A stretch of 64,000 nt of DNA, from positions 248,001 to 312,000 of the forward strand of contig JAFIGX010000022.1 in assembly GCA_017849455.1 (NCBI GenBank), in the 5' to 3' direction. A program made the translations under genes and the position numbers. The stretch comes from Pseudobacter sp. (lineage in GTDB: Bacteria > Bacteroidota > Bacteroidia > Chitinophagales > Chitinophagaceae). The stretch's first letter is position 1. Each line of letters begins with the position of its first letter. The notes below the pieces were generated by a model. The model saw nothing but the letters and a program-made list of their open reading frames with translations, made no database searches and was not told the origin of the DNA. This document shows positions 18,312 through 26,612 of the stretch, one piece after another.

Positions 18312-19514
18312 GTGGCATTATCCTTTCATCCGATACGCCCTTTGCTCCAAACAGGCAGCCACCTGAGCTCCCGGCTGTTCTCCTACCTGGGCCTTGGTAT
18401 CGGGGTGTTGTTGTTGCTCTGCTCTATACAGATGTACGTGAACATTCAGCAATTACTGGGCGGAAGCACACCACGGAAAGACGGATATGATTTCATCTCC
18501 ATCTCCAAGACGATCACCAATGAAACGATGGGGCAGCTCGATAAAAATCTATTCACGGCAGAAGACATCAAAGAACTGTCTTCAAAACCTTTCGTGGAAG
18601 ATGTGTCGCCGCTGATGGCCAATAATTTCAGGTTCCAGATCAGCGGCGGTTCCCTCGTGCCCTTCGTGTCGGATTTCTTCGTTGAATCGCTCGACGATCA
18701 TTTTATCGATACGCTTCCTCCTTCCTTTCACTGGTCGGAAGGACAACAGGACGTGCCCATCATCATCTCTTCGGATTTTTTAGAGATATACAATGTGTTC
18801 GCGCCGGGTTATGGACTTCCACAGATCTCCGAGGCGACGGCCACGCAACTGGCCCTGCAATTGATCCTGTATTATCCGAATGGCAACCGTGAAGTTTTCC
18901 AGGGGCATGTGGTGGCCCTGAGCGACCGTATCAATTCCATCATCGTTCCCAAATCATTTCTCGGCTGGGCCAATCAACGCTTCGGCGCCACCGGCGCCAT
19001 CCGAGCCTCAAGATTATACGTGAAGACCAAAGACGCCAATAACCCCGATTTCCTCAATTTCCTGCAGCAGAAAGATTATAAGATCAATAAGGACAAAACC
19101 AAGTTCGGACGGGTAAAACAGGTGATGCAGGGCATTTTCAGCGGCCTCGGCATTTTCGGATTGCTGGTGGTGATCATGTCATTGATGCTGTTCTCGTTCT
19201 ACCTCCAGTTGATGATCGCGCGGAGCCGCGACAGCCTTCAACTGTTATTGCTCCTCGGCTATTCACCCCAATGGCTTAGCCGGAAAGTATCGCGGCAATT
19301 CATCCCCGTATATGTGATCGTCGTTTTATGTGCGGTGGCGCTTACCCAGCTCATGCACTGGGCCTTTCATCATTTCGCCATGTTCGACAGGCCAGAGCTT
19401 TCCAACTGGCTGCATTGGTCGGTGGGAGCTGTGGCGGTCCTCCTCATCTTCCTTTCTGTTTTCACCAACTACCGCATGGTGAAGAAATTATTGTACAGGC
19501 TTCACCAGGTATAA
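18312..19514 (+). CDS. FtsX/MacB-like ABC permease
   Basis: 400 residues, GTG start. One N-terminal membrane helix (about 23-45) is followed by a large extracytoplasmic region (about 50-265) and three C-terminal helices (about 275-300, 334-355, 368-390). This is the one-plus-three topology of the FtsX/MacB/LolC class. The 9-nt spacing to the ATPase gene supports one complex. The substrate cannot be told from the sequence; the preceding lipoprotein may be a partner. Confidence 0.85.
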   Translation: MALSFHPIRPLLQTGSHLSSRLFSYLGLGIGVLLLLCSIQMYVNIQQLLGGSTPRKDGYDFISISKTITNETMGQLDKNLFTAEDIKELSSKPFVEDVSPLMANNFRFQISGGSLVPFVSDFFVESLDDHFIDTLPPSFHWSEGQQDVPIIISSDFLEIYNVFAPGYGLPQISEATATQLALQLILYYPNGNREVFQGHVVALSDRINSIIVPKSFLGWANQRFGATGAIRASRLYVKTKDANNPDFLNFLQQKDYKINKDKTKFGRVKQVMQGIFSGLGIFGLLVVIMSLMLFSFYLQLMIARSRDSLQLLLLLGYSPQWLSRKVSRQFIPVYVIVVLCAVALTQLMHWAFHHFAMFDRPELSNWLHWSVGAVAVLLIFLSVFTNYRMVKKLLYRLHQV

Positions 19515-19539
19515 TGAAACCCGGCAGGAACAATGTTTG

Positions 19540-19572
19540 CATAAAGGTTCTCTATTGTTGAAAACCTTTATG
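19540..19572 (+). other. Hairpin upstream of the small 86-residue gene
   Basis: Perfect 10-bp arms CATAAAGGTT (19540-19549) and AACCTTTATG (19563-19572) with a 13-nt loop. It ends 10 nt before the ATG at 19583 and has no following T-run, so it is more likely a leader hairpin or protein-binding dyad than a terminator. Confidence 0.5.
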
Positions 19573-19582
19573 AACATCTGCT

Positions 19583-19843
19583 ATGTATTCTACCGATCTT
19601 CTACATCATTCCATTAAGGCGCTGAGGACTTTACTGATCCTTGAATCGAAAAAATTCATCTGGGCCCTGGAGCTAGGCGCCACTGTTAGTGACCTGGAAA
19701 ATATCCGCGACAGGATGCGACAAATTACAGATCTCATTCATATGAGAGAAACTGTGGAATCGAATGAGGATGTAAATACACAAACCAACCATACCGGCCT
19801 GTCGAAACTGGGGATTACCGGGCAAAAAAATAATGGTCTTTAA
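19583..19843 (+). CDS. Small hypothetical protein
   Basis: 86 residues, not recognised. The N-terminal half is helical (about 5-60) with alternating hydrophobic and charged residues and no signal peptide; the C-terminal 25 residues are polar. Support for a real gene is the downstream intrinsic terminator on the same strand at 19898-19924 and the hairpin just upstream. It could be the last gene of the unit that contains the ABC pair, or an independent small gene. Confidence 0.5.
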   Translation: MYSTDLLHHSIKALRTLLILESKKFIWALELGATVSDLENIRDRMRQITDLIHMRETVESNEDVNTQTNHTGLSKLGITGQKNNGL

Positions 19844-19897
19844 TTTGTATTGGTATATCCACGTAAGAGGTTTTTCATAGGATATTGGATTTTCTCG

Positions 19898-19924
19898 AAC
19901 CTGGATTTTCATCCAGGTTTTTTT
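19898..19924 (+). terminator. Intrinsic terminator
   Basis: Stem AACCTGGAT (19898-19906) and ATCCAGGTT (19911-19919), loop TTTC, followed by a run of seven T (19918-19924). It closes the plus-strand unit that ends with the 86-residue gene. The converging DinB-fold gene ends at 19936. Confidence 0.88.
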
Positions 19925-19935
19925 ATTCAACCGCG

Positions 19936-20409
19936 TTACGAAGGGAAGATCTGTTTCCAGTGGTGGTCGAGATGATCGGCATAGTCACCGATCAGCCAGC
20001 CCAGGGTCCTGGATTCGCCGGAGGGAGTGATGATGGTGTAGGATAATTTCTCTGTGGGCACATGCGTGATCACGTAAAGGATCTGTTGATTGAGAGCGGC
20101 CCATAACTGTACCAGGTGATCGAGAGGCAGTTGCTGGTACTGGTTGGCAAGCACCTGCTCATCCTGTTTATACGGTATCACCGTATAGGGCTGCGGCAAG
20201 TGCTGTGATTCGGTGAAACGTTTCAGGTTATTGATCGCAGAATCTACCAGGTGGCCCAGGATCTCCTGCTTCGACCATTTGCCCGGGGCAGGCTTTTGGG
20301 TCCAGGTCTCCGGTTCCAGGTCACGGTACCTGGCAGGCAATTCCAGCACACGGGAAGTTAAGCGGGTAATGGTGGTGGCTACTCCTGGTGTTAAGAGGGA
20401 ATCTTGCAT
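19936..20409 (-). CDS. DinB-fold metal-dependent protein
   Basis: 157 residues of the DinB/YfiT four-helix family, often hydrolases or thiol transferases with a metal bound by three histidines. Here H53 (in LGHLVDSA) and the C-terminal DHLDHHW histidines (about 146-150) form the likely triad. The substrate is unknown. It is transcribed alone, convergent with the small gene on the left. Confidence 0.85.
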   Translation of the reverse strand: MQDSLLTPGVATTITRLTSRVLELPARYRDLEPETWTQKPAPGKWSKQEILGHLVDSAINNLKRFTESQHLPQPYTVIPYKQDEQVLANQYQQLPLDHLVQLWAALNQQILYVITHVPTEKLSYTIITPSGESRTLGWLIGDYADHLDHHWKQIFPS

Positions 20410-20468
20410 GGTAGTCGATTTTTAGTTATCGATCCTGATAATCAAAAATGTTACTGCAGATCTGCAAG

Positions 20469-21668
20469 TTAATTATATTTCTCGTAGATGATGGCCGCTC
20501 CCTGGCCTACCCCTACGCACATGGTGGCCAGTCCATACCGGGCATCCCGGCGCTGCATTTCATGCAACAGGGTAGTTGATATACGTACTCCGCTGCAACC
20601 CAGCGGATGACCGATAGCGATAGAACCGCCGTTCACATTTATTTTTTCCCGGTCGAGTCCGAGGTCCTGGATGCAGGCAATGGATTGTGAAGCAAATGCC
20701 TCATTCAGCTCGATAAGGTCAAGATCATTTACGGTTATACCAGCCCGTTGTAATGCTTTTTGCGTGGCCGGTACAGGCCCGATGCCCATGATGGCAGGAT
20801 CAACACCGGCCACTGCCATCGAAACAATGGAAGCCAGTGGTTTCAACTTGTATCTGGCAACAGCTTCTTCACTGGCCAGCAGCAGCGCAGCGGCCCCATC
20901 ATTGATGCCGGACGAATTACCTGCAGTAACCGTTCCATCTTTGGTGAAGGCCGGTTTGAGCGTAGCTAGTTTTTCCAGTGAGCTTTTACGGGGTTGCTCA
21001 TCTGTGTCGAAATAGATCTTTTCGTCCTTTCCGCCCAGTAATTCAACGCCCGTTATTTCGGATGACCATATCCCTTTGGAAAGTGCCGTGAAATATTTTT
21101 CCTGGCTTTCCAGTGCGAATTCATCCTGCGCCTGCCGGCTGATCTTCCATTGCCTGGCTACATTCTCTGCCGTTTCTCCCATGGAATAGGGATGATGCAT
21201 AGCGGCCAGGCGTTTATTGGTAAACCGCCAGCCGATGGTGGTATCATGCACTTCCGGCGTCCGGTTCCAGGCCCCTGAGGACTTGGCCATTACAAATGGG
21301 GCCCTCGTCATGGATTCCACGCCGCCAGCAATATAAAGCTCTCCTTCCCCGCACATGATGCCACGGGCCGCGTCCATGATGGCCTGTAATCCGGATGCAC
21401 AGAGGCGGTTCACGGTATTTCCGGCAACGGTGATGGGAAGTCCGGCCAGGAGCACCGCCATCCTCGCCACATCCCGGTTATCTTCACCGGCCTGATTGGC
21501 ATCACCTGCGATCACATCTTCAATGGCATTGATATCGATGGAAGCGTTTCGTTGTATAAGTGTTCTGATAACATGGGCCAGCAGGTCATCGGGCCTGATG
21601 GTGCTGAGCGATCCGCCGTATTTGCCTATGGGTGTTCGTATTGCGTCGATGATATATGCTTTCTTCAT
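20469..21668 (-). CDS. Acetyl-CoA acyltransferase (3-oxoadipyl-CoA thiolase-like)
   Basis: 399 residues of a degradative thiolase. The nucleophile is C90 (NRLCASG), and the C-terminal NGGSIAIGHPLGCSGVR and CVGVGQG motifs carry the other catalytic His and Cys. The DANQAGEDNRDVARMA stretch resembles PcaF/PaaJ thiolases of aromatic-compound breakdown. No other genes of that pathway are nearby, so a general acyl-CoA thiolase remains possible. The start at 21668 (MKKAYIIDA) is preceded by a TATATTTG promoter; an ATG further upstream (21755) would add 29 unconserved residues and overlap abiEii. Confidence 0.9.
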   Translation of the reverse strand: MKKAYIIDAIRTPIGKYGGSLSTIRPDDLLAHVIRTLIQRNASIDINAIEDVIAGDANQAGEDNRDVARMAVLLAGLPITVAGNTVNRLCASGLQAIMDAARGIMCGEGELYIAGGVESMTRAPFVMAKSSGAWNRTPEVHDTTIGWRFTNKRLAAMHHPYSMGETAENVARQWKISRQAQDEFALESQEKYFTALSKGIWSSEITGVELLGGKDEKIYFDTDEQPRKSSLEKLATLKPAFTKDGTVTAGNSSGINDGAAALLLASEEAVARYKLKPLASIVSMAVAGVDPAIMGIGPVPATQKALQRAGITVNDLDLIELNEAFASQSIACIQDLGLDREKINVNGGSIAIGHPLGCSGVRISTTLLHEMQRRDARYGLATMCVGVGQGAAIIYEKYN

Positions 21669-21686
21669 ATAGCTTTGTTGGGAAGG

Positions 21687-21694
21687 CAAATATA
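21687..21694 (-). promoter_or_regulatory. TAnnTTTG promoter of the thiolase gene
   Basis: TATATTTG on the minus strand, 18 nt upstream of the thiolase ATG (21668). It supports the short start and transcription separate from the upstream abiE pair. Confidence 0.55.
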
Positions 21695-21726
21695 GCGGTT
21701 TGTTTGCTGGCGGGATTTTTATGTAT

Positions 21727-22725
21727 CTATGCACCTCCACTTGTCTTCGGGTCAATTTTCCATTGAATTGTAGAAAGCCTTTCAGCGATCATGTTTAGGG
21801 TATTGAGAATATTGGTTGTATCCGGCAAATCTCCAAGCACCAATTCACGGAAAGCTCCCTGGTAAGCAGGTAATATCTGGTCCCATGTTTCACGCGTCCG
21901 TGTAAAGAGTAAAGTATCTTTAGGATGGTTCACCAGCCATGAATTGTTGTTTCTAAAACTTACTATATCCTCTGTAGCAACCTGCATAAGTAAATCGTCA
22001 AAAGCTGGTGAGATAAAAAAATCGTTAACTGCCCCATTCTGCAGCGTCTTATGGAGATCGTAGATATGCCGGATCTTGTTTCGAAGGTCTCTGATAGGAT
22101 CATTGGTCTGCGAAAATCTCACGAGGCTCATAATTTTTTCGCAAACTGTTCTCTCCATACCCAGTACCCGAACTTCGAAAGGTTTCATGGTATATTCCCC
22201 GATCAGGTCCTGTCGGCCAGTGGCTTCCATCATGGCCGATACATAACTATCAATGGTCCTGGCGACATAAGGTTCAAAATTCCCCAACCAGGTAGATTCC
22301 AGGATAATGTATTCCCTTACCTGGCCGTAGGTTCCATTAAAGTTGCCTTTATTATAAGAATGCGCTGTTTTCCGGATCATGCCCTTTTTGTTGGTAATAC
22401 CCTCGAGTTCTACTTCTGGCATGACCTTCTCTACTGCTGCGCTAATAGCTCTGAGTTTTTTTCGAAGTTGATTACCTGTTTCCTGTTCTTTTTTTAAGAT
22501 GACCAGGTCGATATCTTCTGAAAACCGCTCTATCAACCGATGAGCTTTTGATAAAGCAGTACCACCTTTAAAAACCACCTCTGATCTGATCTCAGAATGA
22601 AATATCTGATACAGGCCTACTGTGATCCAATAATCCTTCTCGATATAGATTTCCTGAATATTGAAAAATTGAGCGGCAGCAACGATTGCCTGATCGAATA
22701 GTGCTTTATTCTGATGAAGTGTCAT
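21727..22725 (-). CDS. AbiEii/AbiGii-type nucleotidyltransferase toxin
   Basis: 332 residues from the ATG at 22725 (a GTG at 22746 would overlap the antitoxin stop by 16 nt and add 7 residues). The nucleotidyltransferase core is visible: KGGTALSKAHRLIERF followed by the SEDIDL acid pair. AbiEii toxins are type IV toxin partners of AbiEi; some modify tRNA, and a target is not established here. It lies directly downstream of the AbiEi-type antitoxin gene in an otherwise core-gene neighbourhood, which suggests an acquired defence pair. Confidence 0.85.
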   Translation of the reverse strand: MTLHQNKALFDQAIVAAAQFFNIQEIYIEKDYWITVGLYQIFHSEIRSEVVFKGGTALSKAHRLIERFSEDIDLVILKKEQETGNQLRKKLRAISAAVEKVMPEVELEGITNKKGMIRKTAHSYNKGNFNGTYGQVREYIILESTWLGNFEPYVARTIDSYVSAMMEATGRQDLIGEYTMKPFEVRVLGMERTVCEKIMSLVRFSQTNDPIRDLRNKIRHIYDLHKTLQNGAVNDFFISPAFDDLLMQVATEDIVSFRNNNSWLVNHPKDTLLFTRTRETWDQILPAYQGAFRELVLGDLPDTTNILNTLNMIAERLSTIQWKIDPKTSGGA

Positions 22726-22730
22726 TTCGT

Positions 22731-23456
22731 TTATTTGATATTCCACGCATTGCCAGTTGGCAATAACTCTTTATCGATCCGGTATTCGTAAGTGGTAAAT
22801 GGATTAAGTCTTTTTTGCAATACTGATAAATCCATATCCGGATCAAGATTGCTGAGCAAAGCACCGAGCAAGGCGCTTACGCGTGGTGGATATTTCAGGG
22901 CAAGCCTCAGCAGCATTGCCTTCTCATTCTTGCGAAGTGCTTTGATGAGTGCTGTCAGTCTCCTGATCATTACTCCCTGGTCGCTGTCCGGGATTATTTT
23001 AAAATCCTTAATCGCATCCAGTAGTTGTAACAAATAGTAGTTATCTGAAGTGACTGTTACATAGCTCTTGATCGGGGTGATTTTCAGGTTCCCTATCCTG
23101 GCTATGATCTTTTTGTCACGGCTGGCGACTTTTATGGTATTGGCAATTTGAGTTGTCAGACCAAATTCCCGATAGATGGAAACCCCTGTAATGTAAGCGA
23201 CACGCCTGCCGCCTTCAAACAGATAAGGTTTTAGCAATTCTTCCTCCCTGGGCTTCAGAACACCAAATGCTGTTTGGTCCGGCTTATAGAATAAGCCAGT
23301 GGAGGCCCGGAGCACCTGCCCTTGTTTCACAAGTCTCTCCATGGCTTTTGCTGCCGCCAGATATTCGTTTGTTCTGATCCCTAGTTGCTGATAGGTAAAT
23401 ATGTCCCCCGGCGGAAAAGCGTTTAATCTCTTCGATATTTTTTGGGCCACCTTCAT
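22731..23456 (-). CDS. AbiEi-type antitoxin (DUF6088-like)
   Basis: 241 residues from the ATG at 23456. The N-terminal winged-helix part (about 15-60, TYQQLGIRTNEYLAAAKAME) precedes the Tyr/Leu-rich body typical of AbiEi and DUF6088 proteins. Known AbiEi proteins repress their own operon by binding inverted repeats. The strong TATCTTTG promoter and a 9-bp dyad overlapping its -33 element (23512-23541) fit that role. A longer in-frame start at 23501 is rejected because it overlaps the promoter. Confidence 0.82.
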   Translation of the reverse strand: MKVAQKISKRLNAFPPGDIFTYQQLGIRTNEYLAAAKAMERLVKQGQVLRASTGLFYKPDQTAFGVLKPREEELLKPYLFEGGRRVAYITGVSIYREFGLTTQIANTIKVASRDKKIIARIGNLKITPIKSYVTVTSDNYYLLQLLDAIKDFKIIPDSDQGVMIRRLTALIKALRKNEKAMLLRLALKYPPRVSALLGALLSNLDPDMDLSVLQKRLNPFTTYEYRIDKELLPTGNAWNIK

Positions 23457-23487
23457 GTCAGATCTTTGCTCCCTGTTAAAGCTTTTA

Positions 23488-23517
23488 CAAAGATAATCCA
23501 ATTTTTTAAGATGTCAA
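23488..23517 (-). promoter_or_regulatory. Promoter of the abiE pair
   Basis: On the minus strand the -7 element TATCTTTG (23495-23488) is preceded by a TTG -33 element (23517-23515) with a 19-bp spacer. The predicted transcript starts within about 30 nt of the antitoxin ATG. Confidence 0.68.
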
Positions 23518-23541
23518 GTATTTTAATCCATTTACTTGACA
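23512..23541. promoter_or_regulatory. Candidate AbiEi operator (inverted repeat)
   Basis: Perfect 9-bp arms TGTCAAGTA (23512-23520) and TACTTGACA (23533-23541) with a 12-bp spacer. One arm covers the -33 element of the abiE promoter. AbiEi antitoxins of other bacteria bind inverted repeats in their own promoter, so this is the likely autorepression site (inference). Confidence 0.55.
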
Positions 23542-23588
23542 AATTGATACAGCCTTTCTTCCAATGCGGTGATGAGGCCGGACTATCC

Positions 23589-23596
23589 TATCTTTG
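23589..23596 (+). promoter_or_regulatory. TAnnTTTG promoter of rlmN
   Basis: TATCTTTG ends 4 nt before the rlmN ATG at 23601, so the mRNA would be almost leaderless. It also supports that start over longer in-frame ones. Confidence 0.6.
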
Positions 23597-23600
23597 CACC

Positions 23601-24656
23601 ATGTCAAAACAAGGGAAGAAGAACATAAGGCAACTGAGCCTGAGTGAGTTGGAGCAATATTTCGAGGACCTCGGGGAAAAGAAATTCCGCACTAAACAGG
23701 TTTATGAATGGCTGTGGCAGAAACATGCCCACTCTTTCGATGCCATGACCAACCTCAGCAAGGAGCTTCGCGCCAAACTGGCCGAGCATTTTTCCCTGCC
23801 CGCCCTTACCGTGGACGCAACCCAGTACTCTTCCGACGGCACCGTGAAATCGCGCTTCAAAACCCATGAAGGCCATCTCGTGGAAGGCGTGCTCATTCCT
23901 ACCGATGAACGCAAAACAGCCTGCGTTTCCTCCCAGATCGGCTGCTCCCTGAGCTGCAAATTCTGCGCTACCGGATATATGGACCGCAAACGCAACCTGG
24001 AATTCGATGAGATCTATGATGAAGTGGTGCTGATCAACCAGCAATGCGAAAGGGTCTATGATAAAAAACTGAGTAATATCGTTTTCATGGGCATGGGTGA
24101 GCCCCTGCTCAATTATAAGAATCTACTGAGAGCTATCGAGAAGATCACCTCTCCCGATGGACTGGGCATGAGCCCCCGGCGCATCACCGTATCCACGGCA
24201 GGCGTTGCCAAAATGATCCGCCAACTGGGCGATGACAAAGTAAAGTTCAAACTGGCCCTGTCACTTCATGCCGCGAACGATAAGAAACGCAATGAGATCA
24301 TGCCGATCAATGAAACGAATAATCTCAAAGCCCTGATCGATGCGCTGAATTATTTCTACAAACAGACAGGGAACGAGATCACATTCGAATACATCCTCTT
24401 CCAGGGTTTCAACGACAGCCTGAAAGATGCCGATGAACTGATTAAGATCTATCGCCAGGTGCCCGCCGATCTCGTGAACATCATCGAGTACAACCCAATC
24501 GATATGGCGAAATTCCGCAAGCCGGAAGAAAAAGTGGTGGAAGAATTCATGCAATACCTGGAAAGGAACCGGGTGAATGCACGCCTGCGCCGCAGCCGCG
24601 GGAAGGACATCGATGCAGCATGCGGACAACTGGCCAATAAAGAAACTACTGTCTGA
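23601..24656 (+). CDS. rlmN: 23S rRNA (adenine-2503-C2)-methyltransferase
   Basis: Radical SAM methyltransferase acting on A2503 of 23S rRNA and on some tRNAs (351 residues). The radical-SAM motif CKFCATG is near residue 120 (after SSQIGCSLS), followed by FMGMGEPLLN. Two further conserved cysteines for the methyl-transfer chemistry are CVSSQIG upstream and the C-terminal DIDAACGQL. The N-terminal accessory domain spans about 1-90. The start at 23601 follows the promoter. Confidence 0.95.
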   Translation: MSKQGKKNIRQLSLSELEQYFEDLGEKKFRTKQVYEWLWQKHAHSFDAMTNLSKELRAKLAEHFSLPALTVDATQYSSDGTVKSRFKTHEGHLVEGVLIPTDERKTACVSSQIGCSLSCKFCATGYMDRKRNLEFDEIYDEVVLINQQCERVYDKKLSNIVFMGMGEPLLNYKNLLRAIEKITSPDGLGMSPRRITVSTAGVAKMIRQLGDDKVKFKLALSLHAANDKKRNEIMPINETNNLKALIDALNYFYKQTGNEITFEYILFQGFNDSLKDADELIKIYRQVPADLVNIIEYNPIDMAKFRKPEEKVVEEFMQYLERNRVNARLRRSRGKDIDAACGQLANKETTV

Positions 24657-24719
24657 CAGCCGTCACAGGCTATCCGATAATTATTCATTCTACTGTTGAA
24701 AAACAGCAAATCATCTCCC

Positions 24720-25856
24720 ATGAGCAAAGCATTTCACAAATTCATCAACCAGCAAGAGAGCGGCGCCAAAAAGAAAGAGCGTATCCGCCAGGAAAAAAAA
24801 CAGGCCCGTAAAGAAACGCAGGAATTTTTCGCAAAGAAAAAAGCGGAACGATGGAAAAACAGGGATGCGGATAATAGCCAATCTGCCTCCGGCCAATGGA
24901 AAAAGCCTGAACATAAGCCTGCAGTCTCCGGAAAGAACAGTGGCGGGTCGGAGAACCAGAAAAAAACCAGAAAAAAAAGTTTGGAAACGCCCAGGCCCGC
25001 ATCTGCACAACGTGCAGCAGTAACGCCACAACGCCCTGCCAACACCGGTAAGAAGATCATCAAACAAAATAGTGCTCAAAAAGCTCCCGAAGCCAGGCCG
25101 GATACCGGCACCATGCCGCTCAATAAATTTATTGCCCATGCCGGCATCTGCTCACGGCGCGATGCAGCCGAAATTGTGAGATCGGGCAAGGTGTTCGTCA
25201 ACGGCACGCTCATTACAGAACCCGGCTTCAAAGTGAGTAGCAAAGATGAAATCAAAGTGAATGGCAAACAAATAGCCGTTCGCAAGAACCTCGTGTATAT
25301 CCTGCTCAATAAACCCAAGGACTATATCACCACCACCGACGATCCGCAGGGAAGGAAAACAGTGCTCGATATCATCCGCAATGCCACTCCTGAACGTGTG
25401 TACCCGATAGGCAGGCTCGACAGGAATACCACCGGTGTACTGCTCCTCACCAATGACGGTGAACTGGCGCAGAAATTATCGCATCCCAGCTATGAAGTAA
25501 AAAAGATCTACGAAGTAACATTGGATAGGCCCCTACTGAAAAAAGATTTCGATCATATCCTCAAAGGCATCACCCTGGAAGATGGATTTATTGCGCCGGA
25601 TGTGCTGGCCTATGCCGATCCGAAAGACAAGCGGATCATCGGGATCGAGATCCACAGCGGCCGCAACCGCATCGTACGCCGCATCTTCGAAGCAGTGGGC
25701 TATGATGTACGCAATCTCGACCGCGTGATGTATGCCAATCTCACCAAGAAGAACGTAGAGCGCGGCAAATGGCGCCTGCTCACTGAAAAGGAGATCCGCC
25801 TGCTGAAATACCTCAATGCATCATACACCAAAAATAAACCCGCACCCCGTGGCTAA
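24720..25856 (+). CDS. RluB/RsuA-type pseudouridine synthase with basic N-terminal extension
   Basis: 378 residues from the ATG at 24720 (an upstream TTG at 24696 is in frame). The first 130 residues are low-complexity and rich in Lys, Arg, Ala and Gln, probably disordered and RNA-binding. An S4 domain follows (about 130-180, LNKFIAHAGICSRRDAAEIV) and then the catalytic domain with GRLDRNTTG (the catalytic Asp) near 230. It acts on 23S rRNA in characterised RluB proteins. The gene overlaps the next pseudouridine synthase gene by 41 nt. Confidence 0.9.
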   Translation: MSKAFHKFINQQESGAKKKERIRQEKKQARKETQEFFAKKKAERWKNRDADNSQSASGQWKKPEHKPAVSGKNSGGSENQKKTRKKSLETPRPASAQRAAVTPQRPANTGKKIIKQNSAQKAPEARPDTGTMPLNKFIAHAGICSRRDAAEIVRSGKVFVNGTLITEPGFKVSSKDEIKVNGKQIAVRKNLVYILLNKPKDYITTTDDPQGRKTVLDIIRNATPERVYPIGRLDRNTTGVLLLTNDGELAQKLSHPSYEVKKIYEVTLDRPLLKKDFDHILKGITLEDGFIAPDVLAYADPKDKRIIGIEIHSGRNRIVRRIFEAVGYDVRNLDRVMYANLTKKNVERGKWRLLTEKEIRLLKYLNASYTKNKPAPRG

Positions 25857-26574
25857 ACCTGCATTCGAGATCATCGTAGAGAACGATCATTTTATTGCCG
25901 TCAATAAACCTGCCGGGTTGCTCAGTATTCCAGACCGCGAAGGGAAAGAGCCCTCCCTGAAGCAAATGCTGATCAGGCAATACGGGCAGATTTTCACTGT
26001 TCACCGGCTAGACCGCGATACCAGCGGCATCATCGTTTTTGCCAAAGATGAGGATACGCATAAATATTTATCGGGCGCCTTTGAAGAAAGGAACGTTGAA
26101 AAATACTACCTGGGCCTCGTGAAAGGCGTACTGCCCGAGAAAAAGAAGACCATCGATGTTCCCATCATGGAACATCCCGGAAAGAAAGGGGTAATGGTGC
26201 CGCACAAGAAAGGCAAGCCTTCCGTTACCGATTATGAAGTGGTGGAAGAGTTCGGTAAATTTTCTCTGCTGCAGTTCCGTATCCACACCGGCCGTACGCA
26301 CCAGATCAGGGTGCACATGCAATACATCGGCCATCCCATCGTGTGCGATGAATTGTATGGTGATGCCTCCCCCATACGCGTGTCCGATTTCAAGCGTGAT
26401 TTCAAATTATCCAAATACGAAGAAGAAGAGCGGCCCATACTGGCCCGCCTCGGACTTCATGCCGAAAAGCTTGCATTTACCGATTCTTACGGTCATGCCT
26501 ATTCGCTACAGGCCGATCCTCCAAAAGATATGAGAGCATTGCTGCAACAACTAAGGAAGCATACGGATCGGTAA
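25816..26574 (+). CDS. RluA-family pseudouridine synthase
   Basis: 252 residues of the RluA family without an S4 domain. The catalytic motif HRLDRDTSG is near residue 61, and GRTHQIRVHMQYIGHPIVCD is near 167. It overlaps the preceding gene by 41 nt from this ATG; a GTG at 25849 would reduce the overlap to 8 nt. The two rRNA-modifying genes are probably cotranscribed. Confidence 0.9.
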   Translation: MHHTPKINPHPVAKPAFEIIVENDHFIAVNKPAGLLSIPDREGKEPSLKQMLIRQYGQIFTVHRLDRDTSGIIVFAKDEDTHKYLSGAFEERNVEKYYLGLVKGVLPEKKKTIDVPIMEHPGKKGVMVPHKKGKPSVTDYEVVEEFGKFSLLQFRIHTGRTHQIRVHMQYIGHPIVCDELYGDASPIRVSDFKRDFKLSKYEEEERPILARLGLHAEKLAFTDSYGHAYSLQADPPKDMRALLQQLRKHTDR

Positions 26575-26612
26575 ATGCAGGCGATCAAACATGCCTCCCG
26601 GTTGATCTTTGA

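Noticed and set aside
21669..21755. A longer thiolase start at 21755
   Set aside because: It would overlap the end of the abiEii gene and lie upstream of the TATATTTG promoter; the family N-terminus begins at 21668.
23442..23600. A longer rlmN start at 23442
   Set aside because: The added 53 residues overlap the abiE antitoxin and lie upstream of the TATCTTTG promoter; the family start is at 23601.
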